10,798 nt of DNA from a bacterium. Lineage in GTDB: Bacteria; Patescibacteriota; Minisyncoccia; Phycocordibacterales; 2-02-FULL-43-11. Every line of letters starts with the position of its first letter. Position 1 is the stretch's first letter. Both the position numbers and the translations under genes were made by a program. A model generated the notes under the pieces. That model was given only the letters and a program-made list of their open reading frames with translations, made no database searches and had not been told where the DNA came from. Where the stretch lies: assembly GCA_021814895.1 (NCBI GenBank), contig JAKAHN010000014.1, forward strand, positions 1 to 10,798, written 5' to 3'. Positions 5,351-10,798 of the stretch are shown piece by piece.

Positions 5351-7927
5351 TTAAACATTTTTTCCATGACAGTGTTTGTATTTAATCGGAGTTCCATCCG
5401 GTTTCTTCGCTCCGCACGGGCACGGATCGTTTCTCCCTACTTTCGGCAAACCGCCAGGAGTTGCGACACGATTCCCGCTATGCTGTTTGTCAGACTGTTC
5501 GTCTCCGGAACCGATTATTTGGGCTTGTTCGTGAACTTCCTGCATCCGTTTTTGCTCAACCTTTAAGACCGGCGCTTGCGCCCCAATTGCCGGTAAAAGC
5601 GAAACAACCTGCGCCCGGGTCGCCTCCTCCATCTCTTTGAAAAGCCGAAGCCCTTCCCTCTTATATTCAACCAGCGGATCACGCTGACCATAAGCGCGCA
5701 AATTAACACTTGAGCGAGAATAATCCATCAATTCCAAATGATCCACCCAAAACATATCAATTGATTGGAGCATAATTCTCCTAACAATCAGGAAAAAATC
5801 TCTATCGCCAACCGCTGTTCTCTTTTCTTCCGCCAATTTTTTCGCCCCCTCATCATCACCAATCATTTCCGCCAATTTTTCCGATACATCATCATCTGTC
5901 CCGAGCAAAATTTTTCTTCTGCGTTCGTAAACAATTTTTCTTTGGTGATTCAAAACGTCATCATATTCCAAAACGTGTTTGCGGGAATCAAAATTGAAAC
6001 CCTCTATTTTTGTCTGGGCGGTTTCCAAAGATTTTGAAATAACTCTGTGCTGGATCGGCTCATCTTCCGGAATGCCAAAAGTGCCCATCATTTTTTTAAT
6101 AATATCGGACGCAAAAACCCTCATCAGAGAATCTTCCATTGAAACATAAAACTGGGTCGTGCCCGGATCGCCTTGTCTACCGCTACGACCGCGCAATTGG
6201 TTGTCTATACGGCGAGCCTCGTGTCGTTCTGTTCCAAGGACAAACAATCCGCCAAGATTTTTTATTTTCTCCTCATCGCCCTCCGGCGCGGGCACGCCAC
6301 CCAATTTGATATCAACGCCTCGGCCGGCCATATTTGTAGCAATCGTTACCGAGCCAAATTTACCGGCTTGAGCGATAATTTCTCCTTCCCGTTCGTGGTT
6401 TTTGGCGTTCAAAATCGTATGTTCAATACCCTCCTGTTGCAAATAGCTGGAGAGTAATTCATTTTTTTCAATTGAAACCGTGCCAATTAGAACCGGCTGA
6501 CCTTGCTTATTCAATTCTTTTACCTTGCGCGCTATTGCTTTAAATTTACCTTTCTCGGTCTGGAAAATCTGATCTTGCAAATCGTTGCGCGCCATCGGCC
6601 GATTGGTCGGAATAGTGATGACATCCAAACCGTAAACTTTGTAAAATTCTTCGGATGAAGTAAAAGCAGTACCGGTCATACCGGAGAGCTTCGCGTACAT
6701 TCTGAAATAATTTTGAAAAGTAATGGAGGCAAAAGTGCGCGATTCTTTCTGCACTCGGACACCCTCTTTGGCTTCAATCGCCTGATGCAATCCTTCCGAC
6801 CAACGCCGGCCCGGCTGAAGTCGGCCGGTAAATTCATCGACGATAATTATCTCGCCATTTCTGACGACATACTCTTTGTCCAAATGGAAAAGGGCCTTGG
6901 CTCTGACAGCTGTTTCAAGATGGTGAACGTATTTTATCCCCTTTTCGGTGTAAATATTATCAACTCCAAGCAATTTCTCCGCTTTTGAAATCCCGCCATC
7001 AGTCAAAGAAATTGTTTTGAATTTCTCATCAACGGCAAAGTCTTCCTCCACCTTCAATTTGTCGGCAATCTTGGCAAAAGTGGCGTAAAGGTCTTCTGAT
7101 TCCGTCGTCGGTGCAGAAATAATCAAAGGTGTTCTGGCCTCGTCAATCAAAATAGAGTCTATCTCGTCAACAATGGCGTAATTATAATCTCGCTGGCGAA
7201 GTTTTTCCGGTTCGTATTCCAAATTGTCTCTAAGATAATCAAAACCGTATTCGTTGTTTGTGCCATAAGTTATATCAGCGTAATAGGCTTCGCGACGCGA
7301 GCATGGCCGTAAAAATTCATAGACAACTTTAAACGCGCCTATTTCATCGCGTTTTTTATCCAATTCATTTTCCTTGTTTTCATTCTCTTCATTTTGATTT
7401 TTGATATTTGCATTTTCAATTTGTCTCTGAGTTGAATCGTAAATAAAACTGGATTCGTGGTTAATCACTCCTACCGATAATCCCAACGCATTATAAATCT
7501 GTCCCATCCAAACCGCATCTCGGCGGGAAAGATAATCGTTAACCGTCACGACGTGAACGCCTTTGCCGGAAAGAGCGTTCAAATAAGCCGGCAAAGTGGC
7601 GACCAAGGTCTTGCCTTCTCCGGTTCTCATCTCGGCAATATTGCCGTGATGCATAACTATTCCGCCCAAAAGTTGGACATCGAAATGACGCTGTTTGAGC
7701 GTTCTGGTTGATGCTTCGCGAACGGCCGCAAATGCTTCCGGCAAAAGGTCGTCAAGCGTTTCGCCTTCGGCTAAACGCTTCTTAAATTCCGCCGTTTTAC
7801 TTTTTAAATCGTTGTCTGACAACACCGAAAAGGCCGGCGCCAAAGAATTTATTTTATCCACCAATGGCTGAAGCTGTTTAATTTTCTTGGCGTTCTCATC
7901 GCCAAAGATATTCTTTAAAAATGACAT
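5351..7927 (-). CDS. secA: Protein translocase ATPase SecA
   Basis: 858 aa. SecA is the cytoplasmic motor that threads unfolded preproteins through SecYEG. Motifs in order: Walker A MRTGEGKT (100-107); TVNDYLSRRD (128-137); YGTNNEYGFDYLRDN (221-235); Walker B VDEIDSILIDEARTPLIIS (253-271); RLQPGRRWSEGLHQAIEAKE (369-388); SGMTGTA (415-421); TNMAGRGVDIKLGG (531-544); RHEARRIDNQLRGRSGRQGD (568-587). The C-terminal SEC-C zinc module has C836, C838, C853 and H854, with a few extra residues between the Cys pairs. Two oddities: an Asn/Glu-rich segment (about 166-192) whose DNA matches an intergenic repeat, and a helical wing region (about 667-720) some 55 residues shorter than I recall in E. coli SecA. 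The ATG at 7925-7927 gives the standard start MSFLKNIFGD. Confidence 0.97.
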   Translation of the reverse strand: MSFLKNIFGDENAKKIKQLQPLVDKINSLAPAFSVLSDNDLKSKTAEFKKRLAEGETLDDLLPEAFAAVREASTRTLKQRHFDVQLLGGIVMHHGNIAEMRTGEGKTLVATLPAYLNALSGKGVHVVTVNDYLSRRDAVWMGQIYNALGLSVGVINHESSFIYDSTQRQIENANIKNQNEENENKENELDKKRDEIGAFKVVYEFLRPCSRREAYYADITYGTNNEYGFDYLRDNLEYEPEKLRQRDYNYAIVDEIDSILIDEARTPLIISAPTTESEDLYATFAKIADKLKVEEDFAVDEKFKTISLTDGGISKAEKLLGVDNIYTEKGIKYVHHLETAVRAKALFHLDKEYVVRNGEIIIVDEFTGRLQPGRRWSEGLHQAIEAKEGVRVQKESRTFASITFQNYFRMYAKLSGMTGTAFTSSEEFYKVYGLDVITIPTNRPMARNDLQDQIFQTEKGKFKAIARKVKELNKQGQPVLIGTVSIEKNELLSSYLQQEGIEHTILNAKNHEREGEIIAQAGKFGSVTIATNMAGRGVDIKLGGVPAPEGDEEKIKNLGGLFVLGTERHEARRIDNQLRGRSGRQGDPGTTQFYVSMEDSLMRVFASDIIKKMMGTFGIPEDEPIQHRVISKSLETAQTKIEGFNFDSRKHVLEYDDVLNHQRKIVYERRRKILLGTDDDVSEKLAEMIGDDEGAKKLAEEKRTAVGDRDFFLIVRRIMLQSIDMFWVDHLELMDYSRSSVNLRAYGQRDPLVEYKREGLRLFKEMEEATRAQVVSLLPAIGAQAPVLKVEQKRMQEVHEQAQIIGSGDEQSDKQHSGNRVATPGGLPKVGRNDPCPCGAKKPDGTPIKYKHCHGKNV
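7399..7422. repeat. AT-rich repeat fragment inside secA
   Basis: These 24 plus-strand bases match 10004-10027 in the intergenic palindrome at 23 of 24 positions (one C/T difference at 7417). On the coding strand they encode residues 169-177, QIENANIKN, in the low-complexity insertion of SecA. The bases around it (about 7389-7422) keep the same style (alternating TTTTGAT and TTTGCATTTT). I read it as part of a dispersed element captured in-frame. Confidence 0.5.
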
Positions 7928-7933
7928 TTTGCT

Positions 7934-7942
7934 ATATTACCA
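7934..7942 (-). promoter_or_regulatory. Possible extended -10 of secA (leaderless transcript)
   Basis: The minus strand reads TGG-TAATAT, an extended -10 whose last base is 7 positions before the A of the secA ATG (7927). If used, the mRNA would begin at or next to the start codon, i.e. leaderless, in agreement with the lack of a Shine-Dalgarno. There is no convincing -35 box. It faces away from the plus-strand promoter at 7954. Confidence 0.3.
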
Positions 7943-7953
7943 CAAAATCGGCC

Positions 7954-7984
7954 TTGACGAAAAAAAAAGAGGGTATGCTTAAAA
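7954..7984 (+). promoter_or_regulatory. Promoter for the plus-strand structured RNA
   Basis: A -35 box TTGACG at 7954-7959 and an extended -10 TGC-TTAAAA at 7976-7984 are separated by 19 bases, slightly long. The predicted start is about 7990. The -10 region reads TATGCTTAA, close to TATGCTAAG in the small-RNA promoter at 10235-10263, which supports both as genuine promoters. Confidence 0.5.
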
Positions 7985-8167
7985 AGCACCGGACGGACCT
8001 GGCCCCCGAGTGGGGTGGGTCGCAGGAATCGGAAAGTGGTAACCTCAAACAAAAGGCACACAATGATAATCACATAAAAAGGCGAGCTGTGCGCGATGGC
8101 AACCTCCACCCTGAACACCGGTTGCAAGGCTGGGCTACCGGTGCGGTGGAGAACCGCACGCACGCTC

Positions 8168-8196
8168 TGAGCCGCGACCCCCGAGGTCGCGGCTCA
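8168..8196 (+). other. 12-bp GC-rich hairpin at the 3' part of RNA A
   Basis: TGAGCCGCGACC pairs perfectly with GGTCGCGGCTCA around a CCCGA loop, followed by CTCTTTT. The T-run is interrupted, so it may be a structural element or a weak first terminator placed just before the strong one at 8210. Confidence 0.7.
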
Positions 8197-8209
8197 CTCT
8201 TTTCCCAAC

Positions 8210-8236
8210 AAAACGGAGGTCTGACCTCCGTTTTTT
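8210..8236 (+). terminator. Strong intrinsic terminator
   Basis: AAAACGGAGGT pairs with ACCTCCGTTTT (11 bp, CTG loop) and is followed by further T residues (six T in total, then CC). It fits a Rho-independent terminator reading plus. In the other direction the run is only TTTT then G, so plus orientation is preferred. Confidence 0.85.
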
Positions 8237-8249
8237 CCTTAAATAAACT

Positions 8250-8437
8250 ATTATGATAATAGCTAGCACAAAACAGTAGCATGAAAACGAAACCTAAAAC
8301 GCCCCCCCCCCCGTCGTCGCCCTTCGCCGGGTCGTTAGTGGAAGCGTTGATACGACATTGTGAAAGGTCGTACCGACAAAACGGTGGTGGAGCCGACCGA
8401 CTCAAAGCCGACATTGAGAAAGTGTGGGCTTTTTTAT
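8250..8437 (+). ncRNA. Structured non-coding RNA candidate B
   Basis: The stretch has no believable reading frame but is GC-rich and palindromic, unlike true AT-rich spacers here. It starts with a CTATTA-TGA-TAATAG palindrome (8249-8263), carries a run of 11 C (8302-8312), a hairpin TACGAC/GTCGTA (8351-8356 with 8367-8372), and ends in a terminator-like stem followed by T6 (8404-8437). The motif GGTGGAG followed by AGCCG-type sequence occurs at 8386-8412 and also near the end of RNA A (8145-8178), a weak hint of relatedness. No clear separate promoter was found, so read-through from A or an independent weak promoter are both possible. It converges on the end of murB. Confidence 0.4.
8404..8437 (+). 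terminator. Intrinsic terminator facing the end of murB
   Basis: AAAGCCGACA pairs with TGTGGGCTTT (10 bp, one G-G mismatch, 9-base loop), followed by a run reaching six T and then ATATT. In plus orientation it ends candidate RNA B. On the minus strand the stem is followed by TGAG, so it is a poor terminator for murB. Confidence 0.65.
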
Positions 8438-8465
8438 ATTAAAAACTTCAGGTTTAAAACTGCAA

Positions 8466-9896
8466 CTACTTTTCCACGTAACCGTATAATAGATGGTCAA
8501 AATAATCTTTCGGGTCGGTGAAAACCGCTTCGCATAAATGGCCTATTGGGTGCGATTCGGCAGTATATTCATAATGACCTCGAATTTCATAATCGTTGAA
8601 AAAACGAATATGATATTGAAAATCATGCCTGACGATTTTTCTGACACTGAAAACTTCCCCTTTATCTTTCCAAGCCAAATGAGCTCGGCTGTATCCTTTG
8701 CTGTTCAGATGCCTCATCAAATCTTCCGGGCTTTTATTGCTTTTTAAAAAACCTATCAGATAGTTTTGCCGGAAATGATGCCAGCCGAAAAACTGGATTA
8801 CCGCGGTAATTTTCGGCAAATAAATATAGGCTAGTGTCCAAAATCCGGTTCTATATTTTGCCGGCGGTCTGTCTTCACCGATCGCTCGGACCTCCTTCTC
8901 GATCTTAATGCCGATTTTGTCGCGAACATCCATCGCCACCTTGTCCGCCAAAACCAAAACCTCGTGCGAAGATGCCTCACCGAAATTGACCAAAACCAAC
9001 GGCTGACGTTCATACAGTCCGACATGTTCCATTTTCAACCCTCTTGACCCGCAGACTTTGTCCAAAATCCAGGCTAAAGGCAATTTTACCAATCCGTCAT
9101 CAGTGGGGAAACTCGGTATTTCCGGAAATTTTTTCTTTAAATCTTCCAAAATACCATTATCAACTATCGGATTTTTAAAGAAAGAGCCGGCTGTGCCAAA
9201 TTTATCAAGGGGGGGAAATTTTGCCGACCTGATTTTTAAAACAGCTTTTCTAATCTCTTCAATGCTCGACTTTGGCGCACCGGGCAAAGTAAAATATTTA
9301 TTCAAATCTTTATAGAAAATATTCGGCTTGCCTTCTTTGGCAAGTCTAAACGACACTTTGGTAATAATATAATCTTTTCCGTCCGGACGTTTAAACAAAC
9401 TGTCGCGATAACGAAAACGACATTGGTCAGCCGAAAGATTTCTTGTCCCCAAATTATCCGTATCAAAAATTTCAACAGATTCTATAGTTTCTGATACATC
9501 AACGCCGTAAGCGCCGATATTTTGAACTGGCGCCCCGCCAACCGTGCCTGGAATGCCGGAAAGATTCTCCACTCCCCATAATCCTTTTTTAACAGCCTCG
9601 CTGACAAAGTTATCCCAACTCTCTCCCGCAGAAACAATCGCCCTGACATAATTCCCGTCATCTTCAAACTTCACACCTTGAATTGCCATTTTTATGACAA
9701 GGCCGTGGAATCCTTCATCGGAAATTAGAACATTCGACCCGCCACCCAAAACAAAAATCGGCACTCCTGCCTTTTTTGCGAAAGTTGTCGCCTCTTTCAA
9801 ATCTGCCACTGATTTAGCGACACAAAAATACCTCGCCAGTCCGCCTATTTTAAAGGTCGTTAAATGCTTAAGTAGTATATTTTCATCTATCGTCAT
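8466..9896 (-). CDS. murB: UDP-N-acetylenolpyruvoylglucosamine reductase MurB with extra C-terminal domain
   Basis: 476 aa, well above the usual 300-345. Residues 1-340 are MurB, the FAD enzyme that reduces UDP-GlcNAc-enolpyruvate to UDP-MurNAc for peptidoglycan. Visible: FAD-binding GGGSNVLI (51-58) and SGIPGTVGGAPVQNIGAYG (113-131); CRFRYRDSLFK (159-169) as in E. coli-type (type I) MurB; catalytic Ser238 in GSFFKNP; and E335 in EKEVRAIG. Residues about 345-476 form an extra domain with conserved-looking aromatic and His residues (FFGWHHFRQNYLIGF, ANHLAW-like SRAHLAWKDKGE, HYEYTAESHPIGHLCEA). I do not recognise its function, though I have an impression of similar stand-alone sequences in Parcubacteria. 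The frame is continuous, so this is a fusion and not an assembly of two ORFs. The ATG at 9894-9896 directly adjoins the AT-rich palindrome. Confidence 0.93.
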   Translation of the reverse strand: MTIDENILLKHLTTFKIGGLARYFCVAKSVADLKEATTFAKKAGVPIFVLGGGSNVLISDEGFHGLVIKMAIQGVKFEDDGNYVRAIVSAGESWDNFVSEAVKKGLWGVENLSGIPGTVGGAPVQNIGAYGVDVSETIESVEIFDTDNLGTRNLSADQCRFRYRDSLFKRPDGKDYIITKVSFRLAKEGKPNIFYKDLNKYFTLPGAPKSSIEEIRKAVLKIRSAKFPPLDKFGTAGSFFKNPIVDNGILEDLKKKFPEIPSFPTDDGLVKLPLAWILDKVCGSRGLKMEHVGLYERQPLVLVNFGEASSHEVLVLADKVAMDVRDKIGIKIEKEVRAIGEDRPPAKYRTGFWTLAYIYLPKITAVIQFFGWHHFRQNYLIGFLKSNKSPEDLMRHLNSKGYSRAHLAWKDKGEVFSVRKIVRHDFQYHIRFFNDYEIRGHYEYTAESHPIGHLCEAVFTDPKDYFDHLLYGYVEK

Positions 9897-9903
9897 AATT
9901 CTA

Positions 9904-10027
9904 ATGCAAAATTAAAATATCAAAATGAAAAATGATAGAAAAAAATGTAAAAATTAAGAGAGGTGTTGTTGTGCATTTTAAAATTTTACATTGTCATTTT
10001 GCATTTTGATATTTGCATTTTTAATTT
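9904..10027. repeat. AT-rich imperfect palindrome upstream of murB
   Basis: Left arm about 9904-9957 and right arm about 9974-10027 are imperfect reverse complements: both carry ATATCAAAATG, AAAATGA and ATGTAAAA in matching order, separated by a GAGAGGTGTTGTTGTGC-like centre. The right arm contains a seven-base extra block relative to the left. This is the style of MITE-like palindromes seen in small-genome bacteria. Its 3' part (10004-10027) recurs inside secA. Confidence 0.65.
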
Positions 10028-10047
10028 AAAATACTGATTGCGCCCAT

Positions 10048-10110
10048 TTACGACCGGCGGGGCTAACTCCAAAAAGCAATGTCTTATGTGAGTGCAACCG
10101 CCGGTCGTAA
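10048..10110. repeat. 13-bp perfect stem-loop upstream of murB
   Basis: TTACGACCGGCGG (10048-10060) is exactly complementary to CCGCCGGTCGTAA (10098-10110), with a 37-base loop. In the plus direction it could be the 5' part of an RNA ending at the hairpin at 10174-10219; in the minus direction it would lie in a long leader of murB. Strand is undecided. The loop holds TATGTGAGTGC (10085-10095), which recurs at the start of the small RNA at 10269. Confidence 0.6.
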
Positions 10111-10173
10111 GTAGGAACAAAATACTTATATATCATATACTATAAAACATAAAATATAAAATCTTAAAAAAAC

Positions 10174-10219
10174 CAAGATTTAACCGAAAATAACGAGGAA
10201 GGTCGAATCTTGCTTTTTT
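10174..10219 (+). terminator. Terminator-like hairpin
   Basis: CAAGATT (10174-10180) pairs with AATCTTG (10206-10212), extended by ACC/GGT after a small internal loop, and is followed by C then six T. It would end a plus-strand transcript covering the stem-loop at 10048-10110. The stem is AT-rich with a large loop, so it may be only weakly active. Confidence 0.35.
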
Positions 10220-10234
10220 ATCCACTTTTTATAT

Positions 10235-10263
10235 TTGACTTGTTTGGCGCGTTATGCTAAGAT
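10235..10263 (+). promoter_or_regulatory. Strong sigma-70-type promoter for a small RNA
   Basis: TTGACT (10235-10240), a 17-base spacer, and an extended -10 TGC-TAAGAT (TGC at 10255-10257, TAAGAT at 10258-10263). Predicted start is about 10270. It is the best promoter match in the window and points at a stretch with no reading frame. Confidence 0.7.
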
Positions 10264-10269
10264 GTTACT

Positions 10270-10337
10270 ATGTGAGTGCTAGCAATGCTAGCCCTTAGCA
10301 AAATGTCTGCGTGGAACCGCCTTTTGGCGGTTTTACG
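10270..10337 (+). ncRNA. Small RNA candidate (about 68 nt)
   Basis: Starts at the predicted transcription start and has two hairpins: GCTAGC-AAT-GCTAGC (10278-10292) and a 3' hairpin CGTGGAACCGCC / GGCGGTTTTACG with a TTTT loop (10310-10337; 12 pairs including two G-U). The core AACCGCC-TTTT-GGCGGTT followed by TT could act as a short intrinsic terminator. No protein is encoded (the first ATG is followed by TGA). Its family is not recognised. Confidence 0.5.
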
Positions 10338-10350
10338 TTGCCAAAATTAA

Positions 10351-10537
10351 GAATTACCTGTCTATAATTCCTTGTCCCGCACTAAATTTTTCAAGACACA
10401 ATCTGTATTTAAAATTTTAATATTACTGCCAAGATACCTTACATATTAAATATTGTTTGAGTAAAATTAGTGCCGGGACTTAGTTTTCGCATACCATAAA
10501 ATCCTGATTCGCAAGATTTTTATGGACGAAAACTAAG
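10351..10537. repeat. Cluster of abutting inverted repeats
   Basis: Three palindromes lie in a row: GAATTA/TAATTC (10351-10356 with 10365-10370); GTCCCGCACTAAATTTT with AAAATTAGTGCCGGGAC (10374-10390 with 10463-10479, two bulges, 72-base AT-rich interior); and CTTAGTTTTCG with CGAAAACTAAG (10479-10489 with 10527-10537) continuing inward through CCATAAAATC with GATTTTTATGG. The second and third share base 10479. The last arm covers the TAG stop (10533-10535) of the TPR gene, and read minus it may protect or end that transcript, though no T-run follows. Confidence 0.6.
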
Positions 10538-10798
10538 GATTATTCCCTGCTTTTATCTGTTTTATATAATATTCTCCTTGAGCTTTAAATGTCGGATCTT
10601 TATCGATAGCATCTTCCAAAACGGCAATAGCCGAACTTCTCATATCGGCTCGCAAATACACCGCCGCCAAAATCATTTTATTCTGAACATTTTTTGGGTC
10701 ATTGCTATCCATCGCTTTAGCAATCCTTATAGCTTTATTAAATTGTTTTGTATTAACATAAGCTTGAAGAACTTGTCCATCAAGCGGTTCGTCAGTGC
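10533..10798 (-). CDS. TPR-repeat protein, C-terminal fragment
   Basis: 87 codons up to the TAG at 10533-10535; the N-terminus is beyond the right edge. The frame reads ...DGQVLQAYVNTKQFNKAIRI, then AKAMDSNDPKN, then MILAAVYLRADMRSSAIAVL and EDAIDKDPTF. This shows two tetratricopeptide-like helical pairs (A-Y-x-x-x-x-x-F-x-x-A-I and A-A-V-Y-L-R-x-x-x-x-x-x-A-I-x-x-L-x-x-A-I-x-x-D-P). TPRs bind protein partners. In related genomes such C-terminal TPRs often end O-antigen-ligase-like membrane proteins, but nothing here proves that. Confidence 0.8.
   Translation of the reverse strand, partial: TDEPLDGQVLQAYVNTKQFNKAIRIAKAMDSNDPKNVQNKMILAAVYLRADMRSSAIAVLEDAIDKDPTFKAQGEYYIKQIKAGNNP

Larger units (their letters stand above)
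7990..8236 (+). ncRNA. Structured non-coding RNA candidate A, divergent from secA
   Basis: About 245 bases with a promoter before and two strong hairpins after, and no plausible protein. Visible helices: a GC-rich 5' hairpin (about 7996-8021); P1 8084-8093 with 8159-8167 (9 bp, one bulge); P2 8104-8110 with 8145-8151 (7 bp); P3 8116-8122 with 8137-8143 (7 bp, 14-base loop); a 12-bp hairpin at 8168-8196; and the terminator at 8210-8236. P1-P2-P3 form one long rod. An AT-rich single-stranded linker (about 8041-8080) joins the 5' hairpin to it. Alternative pairings exist (8099-8104 with 8120-8125; 8141-8147 with 8153-8159) that exclude P2/P3 and P1. I looked for tmRNA, RNase P RNA, SRP RNA, 6S RNA and common riboswitch signatures and found none, so its identity is unknown. 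The 5' end is estimated. Confidence 0.6.

Noticed and set aside
8084..8167. Group II intron remnant (GTGCG start and domain-V-like TGCGGT...ACCGCACGCACG).
   Set aside because: The lower stem of domain V does not pair, the catalytic triad is misplaced, and there is no reverse transcriptase gene nearby.
7921..8256. Open frame of 111 codons on the plus strand.
   Set aside because: It starts inside the secA start region, its composition is dominated by hairpin-forming RNA sequence, and it runs through two terminator stems; the protein has no recognisable domain.
8070..8414. Open frame of 114 codons on the minus strand.
   Set aside because: It crosses a strong terminator and the C11 run; the product is low-complexity and resembles no family.
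7990..8437. tmRNA, RNase P RNA, SRP RNA or 6S RNA in the secA-murB gap.
   Set aside because: No T-loop plus CCA end, no GAGGAAAGTC core, no SRP GGAAG apical motif and no 6S-like closing stem could be found. The minus strand has CTCCACCA at 8386-8393 but no T-arm before it.
8831..9025. 64-codon Trp/Arg-rich minus-strand frame, and similar short frames over secA, murB and the Nudix genes.
   Set aside because: They lie entirely inside well-supported genes in another frame and have composition typical of frame shadows.
10051..10108. Integron attC site, because of the long stem and CTAAC near it.
   Set aside because: The core RYYYAAC and GTTRRRY sites are not in the required positions and there is no integrase or cassette array.
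10272..10280. CIRCE heat-shock operator.
   Set aside because: GAGTGCTAG matches one half-site, but the partner TTAGCACTC is missing at the required 9-base spacing and no chaperone gene follows.
1..10798. CRISPR arrays, IS elements, tRNA or rRNA genes.
   Set aside because: No regularly spaced direct repeats, no transposase frame, and no tRNA cloverleaf or rRNA segment was recognised.

Overview
The window looks like chromosomal DNA of a moderately AT-rich bacterium, most likely a Candidate Phyla Radiation (Patescibacteria, Parcubacteria-type) organism. This is inferred from gene content only. The signs are a tightly packed run of Nudix hydrolases with weak or absent Shine-Dalgarno sequences, a SecA with a family-atypical insertion and a shortened helical wing domain, a MurB with an extra C-terminal domain, and AT-rich palindromic repeats. 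No rRNA, tRNA or other taxonomic marker is present. Every protein-coding gene I accept lies on the minus strand; the plus strand carries only putative non-coding RNAs.

Right to left, in the direction of transcription: the C-terminal end of a TPR-repeat protein (10533-10798); a 636-bp gene-free stretch (9897-10532) with stacked inverted repeats, a promoter-driven small RNA candidate, a 13-bp perfect stem-loop and an AT-rich palindrome; murB with an extra C-terminal domain (8466-9896); a 538-bp gene-free stretch (7928-8465) with two structured plus-strand RNA candidates, each ending in a terminator-like hairpin; secA (5351-7927); a 128-bp spacer with a GC-rich palindrome; and a nine-gene cluster (190-5222). 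At the left edge is the N-terminus of a DedA-family membrane protein (1-100) with its own extended -10 promoter.

The nine-gene cluster is HIT, Nudix, Nudix, DUF1653, MTH1-like Nudix, Nudix, M29 metallopeptidase, Nudix, nucleotidyltransferase. Neighbours overlap or are separated by 1 to 32 bases, so one transcript is likely. Five Nudix enzymes of different subfamilies plus a histidine-triad protein suggest a nucleotide-sanitising or nucleotide-derivative-hydrolysing operon, with at least one member very close in layout to MTH1 (8-oxo-dGTP hydrolase). SecA (protein export) and MurB (peptidoglycan precursor synthesis) are housekeeping genes.

The most interesting signals are the structured plus-strand RNA divergent from secA, the five-Nudix operon, the MurB C-terminal domain, and a segment inside secA that matches an intergenic AT-rich palindrome at 23 of 24 bases. 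That match suggests a mobile palindrome was captured in-frame by an essential gene.
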